Under the pieces are notes generated by a model, which saw nothing but the letters and a program-made list of their open reading frames with translations, was not told the DNA's origin and searched no databases. Positions 6,634-14,270 of a stretch of DNA of 27,622 nucleotides are shown in pieces. The first letter of the stretch is position 1; the number at the start of each line of letters is the position of its first letter. The stretch covers positions 37,870 to 65,491 of the forward strand of contig DEHS01000072.1 in assembly GCA_002352055.1 (NCBI GenBank), written 5' to 3'. Made by a program: the position numbers and the translations under genes. Source of the DNA: Legionellaceae bacterium UBA2794 (lineage in GTDB: Bacteria; Pseudomonadota; Gammaproteobacteria; Legionellales; Legionellaceae).

Positions 6634-6924
6634 ATGATAAATAATAAATTAGGCTATGGTATTATCTTTTCTCTAGCATGTGGTTTATCTGGCTGTTATT
6701 TTGATGGTTTTGGTAGCGAAAATACTGAGTATTCAACTAGTGGTCGCTCCATGACGTCGCAACACGGTTCCAATGCCAAACGAAACACTGATGATCAGCC
6801 GCAACAACAGGCTCAAGCTTCTACTAAAAAGTCTACAGCTCCGTCAGCTTCCAGAGAGCCATCTCAACGCGAATCTACAGGGCCTAAACGTACTTCCGCA
6901 CCACAAATCCCTGTTATTGAATAA
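6634..6924 (+). CDS. Small secreted lipoprotein, low-complexity
   Basis: The 96-residue product starts with a short positive stretch and a hydrophobic core, then the lipobox LSGC with Cys at residue 21. After lipidation about 75 residues remain, almost wholly disordered: rich in Ser, Thr, Gln, Pro and Arg (RNTDDQPQQQAQAS, APSASREPSQRES). It ends in PQIPVIE. No domain is recognised. Residue +2 is Tyr, not Asp, so outer-membrane sorting is expected under the usual Lol rule. The Shine-Dalgarno AGGAAG lies seven bases before the ATG. The gene stands alone, divergent from the PLP enzyme gene and convergent with fumC. It may be a surface or periplasmic filler or an envelope stress lipoprotein; the function is unknown. 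Confidence 0.75.
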   Translation: MINNKLGYGIIFSLACGLSGCYFDGFGSENTEYSTSGRSMTSQHGSNAKRNTDDQPQQQAQASTKKSTAPSASREPSQRESTGPKRTSAPQIPVIE

Positions 6925-6934
6925 TTATTCCTTA

Positions 6935-6966
6935 ACTTGATGCAATTCATTTAAATTGCATCAAGT
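6935..6966. terminator. Hairpin between convergent lipoprotein and fumC genes
   Basis: ACTTGATGCAATT and AATTGCATCAAGT form a perfect 13-bp stem with the six-base loop CATTTA. It lies 10 bases after the lipoprotein stop and 9 bases past the fumC stop on the other strand. The flanks are AT-rich but the T-runs are short, so termination is likely rather than certain. Confidence 0.65.
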
Positions 6967-6975
6967 CATTAAAAA

Positions 6976-8367
6976 TTACACCGGCGCGATCATTTCTTCC
7001 GGTTTGACGTATTGGTTAAATTGCTCTTCAGTTAAAAACCCTAATTTAACGGCCGCTTCTTTGAGTGATGAATTTTCCCGATGAGCGGTTTTTGCAATTT
7101 TTGCAGCTTTATCATATCCAATATGCTGATTAAGGGCAGTGACCAGCATGAGGGAGTGATGCAAGTAGTAATCAATCACTTCGCGATTAGGCTCTATTCC
7201 TTCCACACAAAATTCCTGGAACGAGCGGCATGAATCGGCAAGCAGATTTAATGAATGCATCACGTTATAAATAATCACCGGTTTAAATACGTTAAGTTCG
7301 AAGTTACCCTGGCTATCAGCAATACCAACAGTGGTATCGTTCCCCAAAACTTGGGTGCAGACCATAGTTAATGCCTCACATTGGGTGGGATTAACTTTTC
7401 CAGGCATAATTGAGGAACCGGGTTCGTTTTCTGGAATACTCAGCTCGCCAATACCACATCGGGGACCTGAGGCTAACCAACGAATATCGTTCGCTATTTT
7501 CATTAAAGCACACGCTAAAGTTTTCATAGCACTGTGGGCAAAAACCAAAGGTTCATGGGCTGCTAAAGCGGCAAATTTATTCGGTGCAGTAACAAAAGGC
7601 AATTGAGTTATTTTAGCGATGTGCTCAGCTACTTTGCTGGCAAATTGGGGGTGAGTGTTTAGTCCTGTGCCTACGGCAGTGCCTCCAGCTGCTAATTCAT
7701 AAAGCTCCGGTAGCACCTGCTCTAACCTGAGTAAACAGCCATCTAACTGGGCAACATATCCTGAGAATTCCTGACCCAACGTAATGGGAACTGCGTCTTG
7801 AAGGTGGGTTCTGCCAATTTTAACAATAGTTTCAAACGCACGCATTTTGGTGGCAAACGCATCTCTTAATTGTCGTACTGCAGGAATCAGTTTATTGTTA
7901 AAGGCAATGGCTGCAGCAATATGCATTGCTGTGGGAAAGGTGTCATTGGATGACTGCGACATGTTCACATCATCATTAGGGTGTGCCACCATAGAATCGC
8001 CTAGGGATCCTCCTGCCAGTTCAATAACCCGGTTCGCAATAACTTCATTCGCATTCATATTGGATTGGGTGCCGCTTCCTGTTTGCCAGACTGATAATGG
8101 AAAATGAGAATCCAATAAACCCTGACTCACTTCTTCTGCAGCTTTAGCGATTAAATCTGCTTTTTCTTTAGATAATTTACCTAAGTCATGGTTAGTTAGT
8201 GCTGCGGCTTTTTTCAATATGCCAAATGCATGAGTTACTTCCCGCGGCATGAGGTCATTACCAATGTCAAAATGGTGTAATGAGCGTTCGGTTTGCGCCC
8301 CCCAATATTTATCCGCAGGAACTGCAATTTCGCCCATGCTGTCGGATTCAATACGTGTTTTGCTCAT
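6976..8367 (-). CDS. fumC: Class II fumarate hydratase
   Basis: FumC interconverts fumarate and malate in the citric acid cycle. It is an iron-free, heat-stable homotetramer in the cytoplasm. The 463-residue protein is the normal length. It shows all the family blocks: RIESDSMGEIAVP at the start, TGSGTQSNMNANEV (about 96-109), SQSSNDTFPTAMH (about 137-149), GRTHLQDAVPITLGQE (about 185-200), and the GSSIMPGKVNPTQCE loop (about 316-330) with the catalytic Ser. The start MSKTRIESD has AAGGA about 12 bases upstream. The gene stands alone on the minus strand. Fumarase differs from aspartase and argininosuccinate lyase in these loops, so the assignment is firm. Confidence 0.97.
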   Translation of the reverse strand: MSKTRIESDSMGEIAVPADKYWGAQTERSLHHFDIGNDLMPREVTHAFGILKKAAALTNHDLGKLSKEKADLIAKAAEEVSQGLLDSHFPLSVWQTGSGTQSNMNANEVIANRVIELAGGSLGDSMVAHPNDDVNMSQSSNDTFPTAMHIAAAIAFNNKLIPAVRQLRDAFATKMRAFETIVKIGRTHLQDAVPITLGQEFSGYVAQLDGCLLRLEQVLPELYELAAGGTAVGTGLNTHPQFASKVAEHIAKITQLPFVTAPNKFAALAAHEPLVFAHSAMKTLACALMKIANDIRWLASGPRCGIGELSIPENEPGSSIMPGKVNPTQCEALTMVCTQVLGNDTTVGIADSQGNFELNVFKPVIIYNVMHSLNLLADSCRSFQEFCVEGIEPNREVIDYYLHHSLMLVTALNQHIGYDKAAKIAKTAHRENSSLKEAAVKLGFLTEEQFNQYVKPEEMIAPV

Positions 8368-8468
8368 AATCGGTGGATTCCTTGTTAAATATAAAATTTT
8401 ATCATAGCAGACACAATTAAGTCATTTTTGTTATAGTATTTGGCTGTAATTTTAAAAAGCGCTACCGT

Positions 8469-8591
8469 ATGCTGGCAGATTGGGCGATTAACAGGACATT
8501 CATTGGATGTAAGTCTGCGGAAGAGTTGCCCCTGGTTTTACTATTAATCCGCCCTCAAGAGCCGCTTTTCATCGACAATGAAACGAACTAG
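8469..8591 (+). CDS. Small open frame of 40 codons upstream of rsmE, uncertain
   Basis: ATG at 8469 to TAG at 8591 encodes 40 residues, beginning MLADWAINRTFIGCK and ending PLFIDNETN, with the hydrophobic run LPLVLLLI in the middle. It fills half of the 245-base gap between fumC and rsmE and ends 21 bases before rsmE. There is no convincing Shine-Dalgarno. It does not resemble a leader peptide, having no run of one regulatory amino acid. It may be a small protein, a remnant, or chance; I cannot decide from sequence alone. Confidence 0.25.
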   Translation: MLADWAINRTFIGCKSAEELPLVLLLIRPQEPLFIDNETN

Positions 8592-8612
8592 CGCGATCAA
8601 TTTTAAGGAGTT

Positions 8613-9344
8613 ATGGTGAGAACAATTCGAATCTATCAACCAGGTACCTATTCTAGCAATGAATTGCTCTCCTTAAATACAGATGCGGCGCATCATGTAG
8701 CAGTCGTGTTGCGCATGCAACCAGGAAATCATTTAATAATGTTTAATGGTAAGAATCAGGAGTTTGCTGCGACAATTGAGTCAGTAAAAAAGAAACATGT
8801 TCAAGTTTTGGTAGGCGAGATGACTGAGGTGAATCGAGAGTCACCATTAACCATTCATTTGGGTCAGGCGGTTTCAAAAGGTGAGCGCATGGAATTAGTC
8901 ATGCAAAAGTCAGTTGAATTAGGGGTAAGCAGCATTACTCCTCTAATTACAGAACGCTCAGTCGTGAAATTAGATCCCGAGCGGATGCAAAAAAAAATGC
9001 ATCAATGGCAGGGTATCATAATTGCTGCTTGTGAACAGTCGGGTCGGAATGTGGTTCCTATTGTAAATAATCCCCTTACTTTTGATGAGTTTTTGCATGC
9101 AAATAAAGCGCAATTAAAATTTATCCTTCATCCTGAAGGCAATAAAACCTGGCGAGACTACCCTATTACTCGTAGTGAGATTGCCCTGATTATTGGGCCC
9201 GAAGGAGGCTTAAGTTCTGCTGAAGTGGATCGAGCTTTAGAGCAGGATTTTATGCCTTTATCGCTGGGTCCACGGATATTACGAACAGAAACTGCGGCAA
9301 TTACCGCACTTAGTGTGTTGCAAGCTGTTGGGGGTGATCTATAA
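8613..9344 (+). CDS. rsmE: 16S rRNA (uracil(1498)-N(3))-methyltransferase
   Basis: RsmE methylates U1498 in helix 44 of 16S rRNA using AdoMet. The 243-residue protein has an N-terminal PUA-like domain (about 1-70, with HHVAVVLRMQPGNHLIMFNG) and a C-terminal SPOUT domain with a trefoil knot. The SPOUT signatures are GQAVSKGERMELVMQKSVELG (about 89-109), LITERSV, EQSGRNVVP, IIGPEGGLS (about 194-202) and LGPRILRTETA (about 217-227). The Shine-Dalgarno AAGGAG is only two bases before the ATG at 8613 and five bases before the GTG at 8616, so the GTG could be the real start, removing one residue. trxA follows after 35 bases. Confidence 0.95.
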   Translation: MVRTIRIYQPGTYSSNELLSLNTDAAHHVAVVLRMQPGNHLIMFNGKNQEFAATIESVKKKHVQVLVGEMTEVNRESPLTIHLGQAVSKGERMELVMQKSVELGVSSITPLITERSVVKLDPERMQKKMHQWQGIIIAACEQSGRNVVPIVNNPLTFDEFLHANKAQLKFILHPEGNKTWRDYPITRSEIALIIGPEGGLSSAEVDRALEQDFMPLSLGPRILRTETAAITALSVLQAVGGDL

Positions 9345-9345
9345 T
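9318..9345 (+). promoter_or_regulatory. Sigma70-type promoter for trxA
   Basis: TTGCAA (9318-9323) and TATAAT (9340-9345) are 16 bases apart and lie within the last codons of rsmE, about 35 bases before the trxA start. A second TATAAT is at 9353-9358. Thioredoxin is likely transcribed independently of rsmE. Confidence 0.5.
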
Positions 9346-9379
9346 AGTATTTTATAATTTAAATAACTGAGGTTTTACA

Positions 9380-9706
9380 ATGAGTGATCATATCAAAACG
9401 GTAACAGATGCAAGCTTTGACCAAGACGTTGTGAATTCAACAAAGCCAGTGTTAGTTGACTTTTGGGCAGAATGGTGTGGACCTTGTCGTGCACTCACGC
9501 CAATTTTGGAAGAAGTTGCGGCAACTCATGGTAAAGACGTAACCTTTGCCAAAATTAACATTGATGAAAATCCCCAGGCGCCCTCAAAATTTGGTGTCAT
9601 GAGTATTCCTACTTTAATTTTATTCAAAAATGGCCAGGTTGAAGCTGTTAAAATGGGTTTATTATCGAAATCACAGTTAAGTGCTTTTGTAGAAAGCCAC
9701 GTCTAG
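9380..9706 (+). CDS. trxA: Thioredoxin 1
   Basis: This 108-residue cytoplasmic disulfide reductase carries the redox site WCGPC at residues 32-36, the buried Asp27 in VDFWAEW, and the cis-Pro loop MSIPTLILF. It donates electrons to ribonucleotide reductase, methionine sulfoxide reductases (an msrBA fusion is at the end of this window) and other partners. Length and motifs match E. coli TrxA. GAGG lies about nine bases before the ATG. A long repeat-rich gap separates it from rho, although trxA-rho neighbourhood is common in gammaproteobacteria, so the order is conserved. Confidence 0.96.
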   Translation: MSDHIKTVTDASFDQDVVNSTKPVLVDFWAEWCGPCRALTPILEEVAATHGKDVTFAKINIDENPQAPSKFGVMSIPTLILFKNGQVEAVKMGLLSKSQLSAFVESHV

Positions 9707-9744
9707 TAATGTACCTAATAAAGTTGTGGTAAGCCATAATAAAC

Positions 9745-9868
9745 GTAGCCCGTAATAGACGAAGTCGTATTACAGGAGGTTGACGTAAATCACCCCTGTA
9801 TTACACTTCGTTATTACAGGCTACAAATAAGGTAATGCAACCTGTAACTGACGAAGTCGTTTTACGGG
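9745..9868. repeat. Cluster of three related palindromic units between trxA and rho
   Basis: Unit 1 (9745-9776) and unit 2 (9795-9824) are inverted copies sharing GTAGCC(C/T)GTAATA, ACGAAGT and ACAGG, with two single-base gaps. Unit 3 (9841-9868, CCTGTAACTGACGAAGTCGT onward) repeats unit 1 in the same orientation without the GTAGCC end. Each unit is itself an imperfect palindrome centred on GACGAAGTC. The arrangement looks like REP-type dispersed repeats. The rest of this 363-base gap (9869-10069) is the presumed rho leader. Confidence 0.75.
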
Positions 9869-10069
9869 ATATATTGCCCAACAAAGTTTCTTCTATAAAT
9901 TTAGCAAAAATGTTGGATCTTGAGTTAAAGCTGTGATAGCCTGTTATCAATATGCGACATACTTTAAAGCAAGTAGGCCTGCATAAGCAGCAGAATCCTT
10001 AGCTGCTATTCCCTAACAAATTTTTTCTCGGATATTCAATTCGTTTAAACAATAAATCAAGTGAGAAGT
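9869..10069 (+). promoter_or_regulatory. Presumed rho promoter and leader
   Basis: About 200 bases precede the rho start without a gene. TTGAGT (9920-9925) and TGTTAT (9942-9947) are a weak promoter candidate. AGCAGC (9986-9991) can pair with GCTGCT (10002-10007), and a run of six to seven T follows about 13 bases later (10020-10026), too far for a classical terminator. Rho is known to regulate its own leader in enterobacteria; a similar role here is inferred from position only. Confidence 0.3.
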
Positions 10070-11332
10070 ATGAATCTTAGTGAACTCAAGCAATTACCTA
10101 TTGCCGATCTCGTTAATATCGCCCAAGAGATGGGAGTAGAAAACACCTCCCGGATGCGTAAACAAGATATCATTTTTGCCATTCTTAAGGCCCATGCCTT
10201 AAAAGGCGAAGACATCCATGGAGATGGTGTTTTAGAAGTGTTAACCGATGGCTTTGGTTTCTTGCGATCTGCTGATGGCTCGTATCTGGCAGGTCCTGAC
10301 GACATTTATGTCTCTCCTAGTCAAATTCGTCGCTTTGGCCTGCGTTCTGGTGATACCATTTCTGGTAAAATTCGTCCACCCAAAGACAGTGAACGTTATT
10401 TTGCTTTGTTGAAAGTGGATCAAATCAACTATGACACTCCAGACAGTGCCAAACGTAAAATTTTATTTGAAAACCTGACCCCTCTTTTTGCTTCCAAGCG
10501 CTTGGTTATGGAACAAGGTAATGGAAGTACGGAAGACTTAACGGCGCGGGTAGTTGACCTATGTGCTCCCTTTGGTCGTGGTCAGCGTGGCTTAATTGTT
10601 TCGCCGCCGAAAGCGGGTAAAACGTTAATGCTGCAAAATATTGCTCGTTCGATTGAAAAAAATTACCCCGAGTGTTACCTCATTGTACTACTGATTGATG
10701 AACGACCTGAGGAAGTAACTGAAATGCAACGCTCCGTTAAAGGAGAAGTAGTAGCCAGTACTTTCGATGAACCTGCCAATCGTCACGTTCAAGTGGCGGA
10801 AATGGTGATTGAAAAAGCAAAACGTCTGGTAGAACACAAACGTGACGTAGTCATTTTACTCGATTCGATTACCCGTCTGGCGCGTGCTTATAACACCGTA
10901 GTACCTTCATCAGGTAAAGTGTTAACAGGGGGTGTGGATGCCAATGCATTACAAAGACCCAAACGGCTGTATGGTGCTGCGCGAAATATCGAAGAAGGTG
11001 GCAGTTTAACGATTATTGCCACTGCATTAGTCGATACTGGTTCTAAAATGGATGAGGTTATTTACGAAGAATTCAAGGGAACAGGTAACATGGAAATTCA
11101 CTTGAGTCGCAATATTTCCGAGCGTCGGGTGTTTCCTGCCATTAATATTAATCGTTCTGGTACTCGTCGTGAAGATCTGTTGTTGAGCCCAGAAGATTTA
11201 CAACGCACCTGGATTTTACGTAAAATTCTGCAGTCTATGGATGAGTGCGATGCAATTGAATTTTTAATTGAACGCATGAAGAATCATAAAACCAATGCTG
11301 AGTTTTTTGATGCAATGAAGCGTCAAGAGTAA
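10070..11332 (+). CDS. rho: Transcription termination factor Rho
   Basis: Rho is a hexameric RNA-dependent ATPase that releases transcripts from RNA polymerase. The 420-residue protein starts MNLSELKQLPIADLV at the ATG at 10070; a GTG nine bases earlier is in frame but adds a non-family MRS. The N-terminal helix bundle is followed by the RNA-binding OB domain with GFGFLRS (about 61-67) and YVSPSQIRRF. The ATPase domain has Walker A PPKAGKT (about 177-184), LLIDERPEEVTEMQR, Walker B VVILLDSITRLARAYN, the Q-loop and R-loop region GGVDANAL...EEGGSLTI, and RVFPAININRSGTRREDLL near the end. The length equals the E. coli protein (419). No inserts or extra domains are present. Confidence 0.98.
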   Translation: MNLSELKQLPIADLVNIAQEMGVENTSRMRKQDIIFAILKAHALKGEDIHGDGVLEVLTDGFGFLRSADGSYLAGPDDIYVSPSQIRRFGLRSGDTISGKIRPPKDSERYFALLKVDQINYDTPDSAKRKILFENLTPLFASKRLVMEQGNGSTEDLTARVVDLCAPFGRGQRGLIVSPPKAGKTLMLQNIARSIEKNYPECYLIVLLIDERPEEVTEMQRSVKGEVVASTFDEPANRHVQVAEMVIEKAKRLVEHKRDVVILLDSITRLARAYNTVVPSSGKVLTGGVDANALQRPKRLYGAARNIEEGGSLTIIATALVDTGSKMDEVIYEEFKGTGNMEIHLSRNISERRVFPAININRSGTRREDLLLSPEDLQRTWILRKILQSMDECDAIEFLIERMKNHKTNAEFFDAMKRQE

Positions 11333-11348
11333 TAAAAAACATTTCCCT

Positions 11349-11392
11349 GTCTTTTATTCTGTGTTTCATTTCGTGTACGCAGAATAAAAGAC
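11349..11392 (+). terminator. Inverted repeat after rho, probable terminator
   Basis: GTCTTTTATTCTG (11349-11361) and CAGAATAAAAGAC (11380-11392) form a perfect 13-bp stem with an 18-base loop, starting 16 bases after the rho stop. Only TTAT follows, so intrinsic termination may be weak. The A/T-rich stem is unusual for a classical terminator. Confidence 0.5.
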
Positions 11393-11512
11393 TTATCACC
11401 GTTTAAATAAATTGCAATTAAAGTCACAAGATTAGGGAGCTCCTTGTGGGCAATTTCTGGTATTATTCATTCTAAATTAATTCGCCATTCAATTTTGCGA
11501 GTGTTATTACCC

Positions 11513-12982
11513 ATGAAATACGCTGATCTGAGAGATTTTATTGACCAACTGGAATCACGTGGGTTGTTAAAACGCATTGATTATCCTGTATCTCCTTATC
11601 TTGAAATGACAGCCGTAAGCGATCGAGTACTGCGATCAGGTGGCCCTGCTCTGTTATTCACTAATACTCCTAATTATAAAATGCCCGTGCTGACCAATTT
11701 ATTCGGTACTGTTGAACGTGTTGCTTTAGGTATGGGTGAGGAAAGTATTACTGCATTACGAGAGGTTGGTAAATTATTAGCCGCATTAAAAGAACCGGAA
11801 CCTCCAAAGGGATTCAAGGATGCATTTAATAAACTGCCGTTGCTCAAACAGGCTTTAAATATGGCACCCAAATACGTTAATAATGCGGAATGCCAGGCTC
11901 AGGTTTGGGAAGGAAAAGATGTGGATTTGACCCAGCTCCCCATTCAGACCTGTTGGCCAGAAGATGCCGCACCTTTAATAACCTGGGGTTTAGTTACGAC
12001 CAAAGGTCCGCATCAGACGCGTGAAAATATGGGCATTTATCGGCAGCAATTATTGAGTAAAAATAAGCTTATTATGCGCTGGTTATCTCACCGAGGGGGC
12101 GCGCTGGATTATCAAGCCTGGCAGCAAGCCTATCCTGGCGAGCGTTTTCCAATTGCCGTTACCTTAGGAGCTGATCCGGCTACCATTCTTGCTGCAGTAA
12201 CCCCAGTTCCTGATACATTATCAGAATATGCTTTTGCCGGATTATTACGAGGGCAGCGCACACGACTAACGCGGTGTATCGGAAGTGATTTGCATGTGCC
12301 CGCCAGTGCGGAAATCATTTTAGAGGGATATCTTGAACCTGGGATTGACGCACCCGAAGGCCCCTATGGCGATCACACTGGCTATTATAACGAAGTGCAA
12401 TCTTTTCCAGTGTTTACAGTAGAGCGAATCACGCAGCGGGAAAATCCAATTTACCATTCCACATACACTGGAAGACCACCTGATGAGCCTGCTATTCTAG
12501 GGGTTGCCTTAAACGAAGTGTTTATTCCTCTGCTCCAAAAGCAATTTCCGGAAATTGTTGATTTTTATTTACCACCAGAAGGATGTTCTTATCGTTTGGC
12601 AGTGGTCACTATTAAAAAGCAATATCCCGGTCATGCCAAGAGAATCATGATGGCCGTATGGTCTTTTTTACGTCAGTTTATGTATACCAAATTTGTTATT
12701 GTTTGTGATGATGATGTGGATGCGCGTAATTGGCATGATGTCGTGTGGGCCATGACCACTCGTATGGATCCATTGCGTGATACCGTAATGATTGATAATA
12801 CACCGATTGATTACCTTGATTTTGCATCCCCTGTATCTGGTTTAGGCTCCAAAATGGGTATGGATGCTACGAATAAGTGGGCGGGAGAAACTACGCGAGA
12901 GTGGGGTAAACCGATTGTAATGGATGATGAAATTTTAAATAAGGTCAATGGCTATTGGTCTTTATTGGGCTTAGCAGAATGA
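11513..12982 (+). CDS. ubiD: 3-octaprenyl-4-hydroxybenzoate decarboxylase (prFMN-dependent)
   Basis: UbiD removes the carboxyl group in ubiquinone synthesis using prenylated FMN made by UbiX. The 489-residue protein, counted from ATG 11513, matches E. coli almost from end to end: MKYADLRDFI at the start, CWPEDAAPLITWGL, GIYRQQLLSKNKLIMRWLSH, PGERFPIAVTLGADPATIL, EGPYGDHTGYYN, and the STYTGRPPDEPAILGVALNE block. The ATG has no Shine-Dalgarno. An in-frame TTG at 11444 has GGGAG four bases upstream and would add 23 residues, so the start is not settled; the ATG fits the family. The fre-like gene overlaps the stop by ATGA, so the two are translated together. ubiX is not in the window. Confidence 0.95.
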   Translation: MKYADLRDFIDQLESRGLLKRIDYPVSPYLEMTAVSDRVLRSGGPALLFTNTPNYKMPVLTNLFGTVERVALGMGEESITALREVGKLLAALKEPEPPKGFKDAFNKLPLLKQALNMAPKYVNNAECQAQVWEGKDVDLTQLPIQTCWPEDAAPLITWGLVTTKGPHQTRENMGIYRQQLLSKNKLIMRWLSHRGGALDYQAWQQAYPGERFPIAVTLGADPATILAAVTPVPDTLSEYAFAGLLRGQRTRLTRCIGSDLHVPASAEIILEGYLEPGIDAPEGPYGDHTGYYNEVQSFPVFTVERITQRENPIYHSTYTGRPPDEPAILGVALNEVFIPLLQKQFPEIVDFYLPPEGCSYRLAVVTIKKQYPGHAKRIMMAVWSFLRQFMYTKFVIVCDDDVDARNWHDVVWAMTTRMDPLRDTVMIDNTPIDYLDFASPVSGLGSKMGMDATNKWAGETTREWGKPIVMDDEILNKVNGYWSLLGLAE

Positions 12983-13674
12983 ATGAGAAAATAATTCAGG
13001 CACGAGTAGAAGAGATAACCCCATTAACTGATAGTATTATGCAAATGGTTTTGGTACCAGATGAGTTTGTAGATTATAAGGCGGGACAATATCTACAGAT
13101 TTTATTTGATAATGAAGCATTTAGCTATTCTATTGCTAATGCTCCCTTAGGATCCCATAAATACGAATTGCATATTCGTCATAGCCTTGATAATCCCTAT
13201 AATAAGCGACTATTTGCTCACATTAAAAAGCATGGATCAGTGACTTTATGTTTACCATTTGGTGAGTGTAATATTAATCGCCTGGCCAAAGATAAACCCA
13301 TTTTATTTATCGCTGGAGGTACCGGCTTTGCACCTATTAAAGCGATGATCGAACAATTACTAGCAAATGCAGACCCTCGATCTTTTGAGCTATTTTGGGG
13401 GGCGCGTTCCCAAAGTGACCTGTACATGCATGAAAAAGTAACCGGTTGGCAATCGCACGTCAGTGGGTTCAATTACTATTCCCTGCTTTCCGATGAAAGT
13501 AAGGAAACATTAGTCTCCTGGGTGTTATCCAAGCATCCTGATGATTTAAAAAATTGGCAGATAGTCATAGGTGGGCCTTTTGAAATGGTATATAACATAC
13601 GCGATGTATTGCTCGCGCATGGTGTATTATCAGAGCAATTATATTCAGATGCATTTAGTTTTGAACCAAAATAA
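12979..13674 (+). CDS. fre: NAD(P)H-flavin reductase (Fre-like)
   Basis: This 231-residue ferredoxin-NADP reductase-type protein has an N-terminal flavin-binding beta barrel (about 1-100) and a C-terminal NAD(P)H domain with GGTGFAPIKAMIE (about 112-124) and GGPFEMVYNIRDVL near the end. It would reduce free flavins. Start ATG 12979 overlaps the ubiD stop as ATGA. The ubiD-fre pair is conserved in gammaproteobacteria, and reduced FMN is used to make the prFMN cofactor of UbiD, so the link is functional. One oddity is that the barrel motif usually reads RPFS or RxYS, while here it is FSYSIAN (48-54), with Phe where the conserved Arg is expected. The family is clear; flavin preference is unknown. 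Confidence 0.85.
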   Translation: MNEKIIQARVEEITPLTDSIMQMVLVPDEFVDYKAGQYLQILFDNEAFSYSIANAPLGSHKYELHIRHSLDNPYNKRLFAHIKKHGSVTLCLPFGECNINRLAKDKPILFIAGGTGFAPIKAMIEQLLANADPRSFELFWGARSQSDLYMHEKVTGWQSHVSGFNYYSLLSDESKETLVSWVLSKHPDDLKNWQIVIGGPFEMVYNIRDVLLAHGVLSEQLYSDAFSFEPK

Positions 13675-13695
13675 TAAAGAGAAAGGAGAGGACTA

Positions 13696-13890
13696 ATGGA
13701 AACGTTATATCAAATTTTGGGGATTATTGGAGCGGTTTTAATTGTATTTGTATTGTATCGCAGTATTAAAGGACGTCCTGATCAATTCAGTAAGGAAAAT
13801 TTAAGCAAAAGCTTTTTTACCATGGGTGTTTTAGGTGTTGGGTTAATAGTTTTTGTAGCCCTGCTTATATTGATAGTCAGGAACAGTTAA
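13696..13890 (+). CDS. Small two-helix inner-membrane protein, unknown
   Basis: The 64-residue product has two membrane segments (about 5-21 and 41-61) joined by a short polar stretch, RSIKGRPDQFSKENLSK, that should be cytoplasmic by the positive-inside rule. It has a strong Shine-Dalgarno (AAAGGAGAGGA) four bases before the ATG and lies 21 bases after fre, so it probably belongs to the ubiD-fre transcript. I do not recognise the family. It resembles no known small respiratory subunit clearly, but the ubiquinone context fits a membrane role. The strong translation signal argues that it is real. Confidence 0.7.
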   Translation: METLYQILGIIGAVLIVFVLYRSIKGRPDQFSKENLSKSFFTMGVLGVGLIVFVALLILIVRNS

Positions 13891-13917
13891 GTTTGCTTAA
13901 CCCAATATTCCTAACCT

Positions 13918-14229
13918 TCAATGTTTCGCGCTGGCAGTCCAATAATAACCTTCTCGTTCACTTAAATAATTATGAATGTTAGGGTTATTAATGGGTTGTT
14001 GGCTCAAGTCAGCATCGAGCATACACTCCTCAACGTAGGTCATTTGACTGCTGTCATCTACCAGTAATCGATACCATGGATTTCTGGTTGCAAATTCTCG
14101 CTGCAGAGCCTGTGGATTGTAGGTTCCTGATGCCTGAAATAAAGGATCAATATCAACAATAATGGCTCGATAACCAATTCGTTTATGAATGACTAAATCG
14201 CCAATATTAAATTTTGCAGTTTTGTCCAT
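13918..14229 (-). CDS. hspQ: Heat shock protein HspQ (YccV-like hemimethylated DNA-binding domain)
   Basis: The 103-residue protein is a single YccV/HspQ domain: KFNIGDLVIHKRIGYRAIIVDIDPLF (about 6-31), NPWYRLLVDD (about 50-59), and YVEECMLDAD (about 65-74). In E. coli HspQ is a cytoplasmic factor that affects Lon activity and binds hemimethylated origin DNA. The Shine-Dalgarno AAGGA is seven bases before the ATG. It lies 41 bases downstream of tatC on the same strand, so it may share that transcript, though no heat-shock promoter was identified. Its tail is shorter than in E. coli and ends in an aromatic stretch, EGYYWTASAKH, instead of the charged tail. Confidence 0.85.
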   Translation of the reverse strand: MDKTAKFNIGDLVIHKRIGYRAIIVDIDPLFQASGTYNPQALQREFATRNPWYRLLVDDSSQMTYVEECMLDADLSQQPINNPNIHNYLSEREGYYWTASAKH

Positions 14230-14270
14230 TATTCATCCTTAAATACTTAATGAATAATGTATCGGTCCTT

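Noticed and set aside
13886..13901. Terminator after the 64-residue membrane peptide gene
   Set aside because: GTTAAG-TTTG-CTTAAC is only a six-pair AT-rich stem and no T-run follows.
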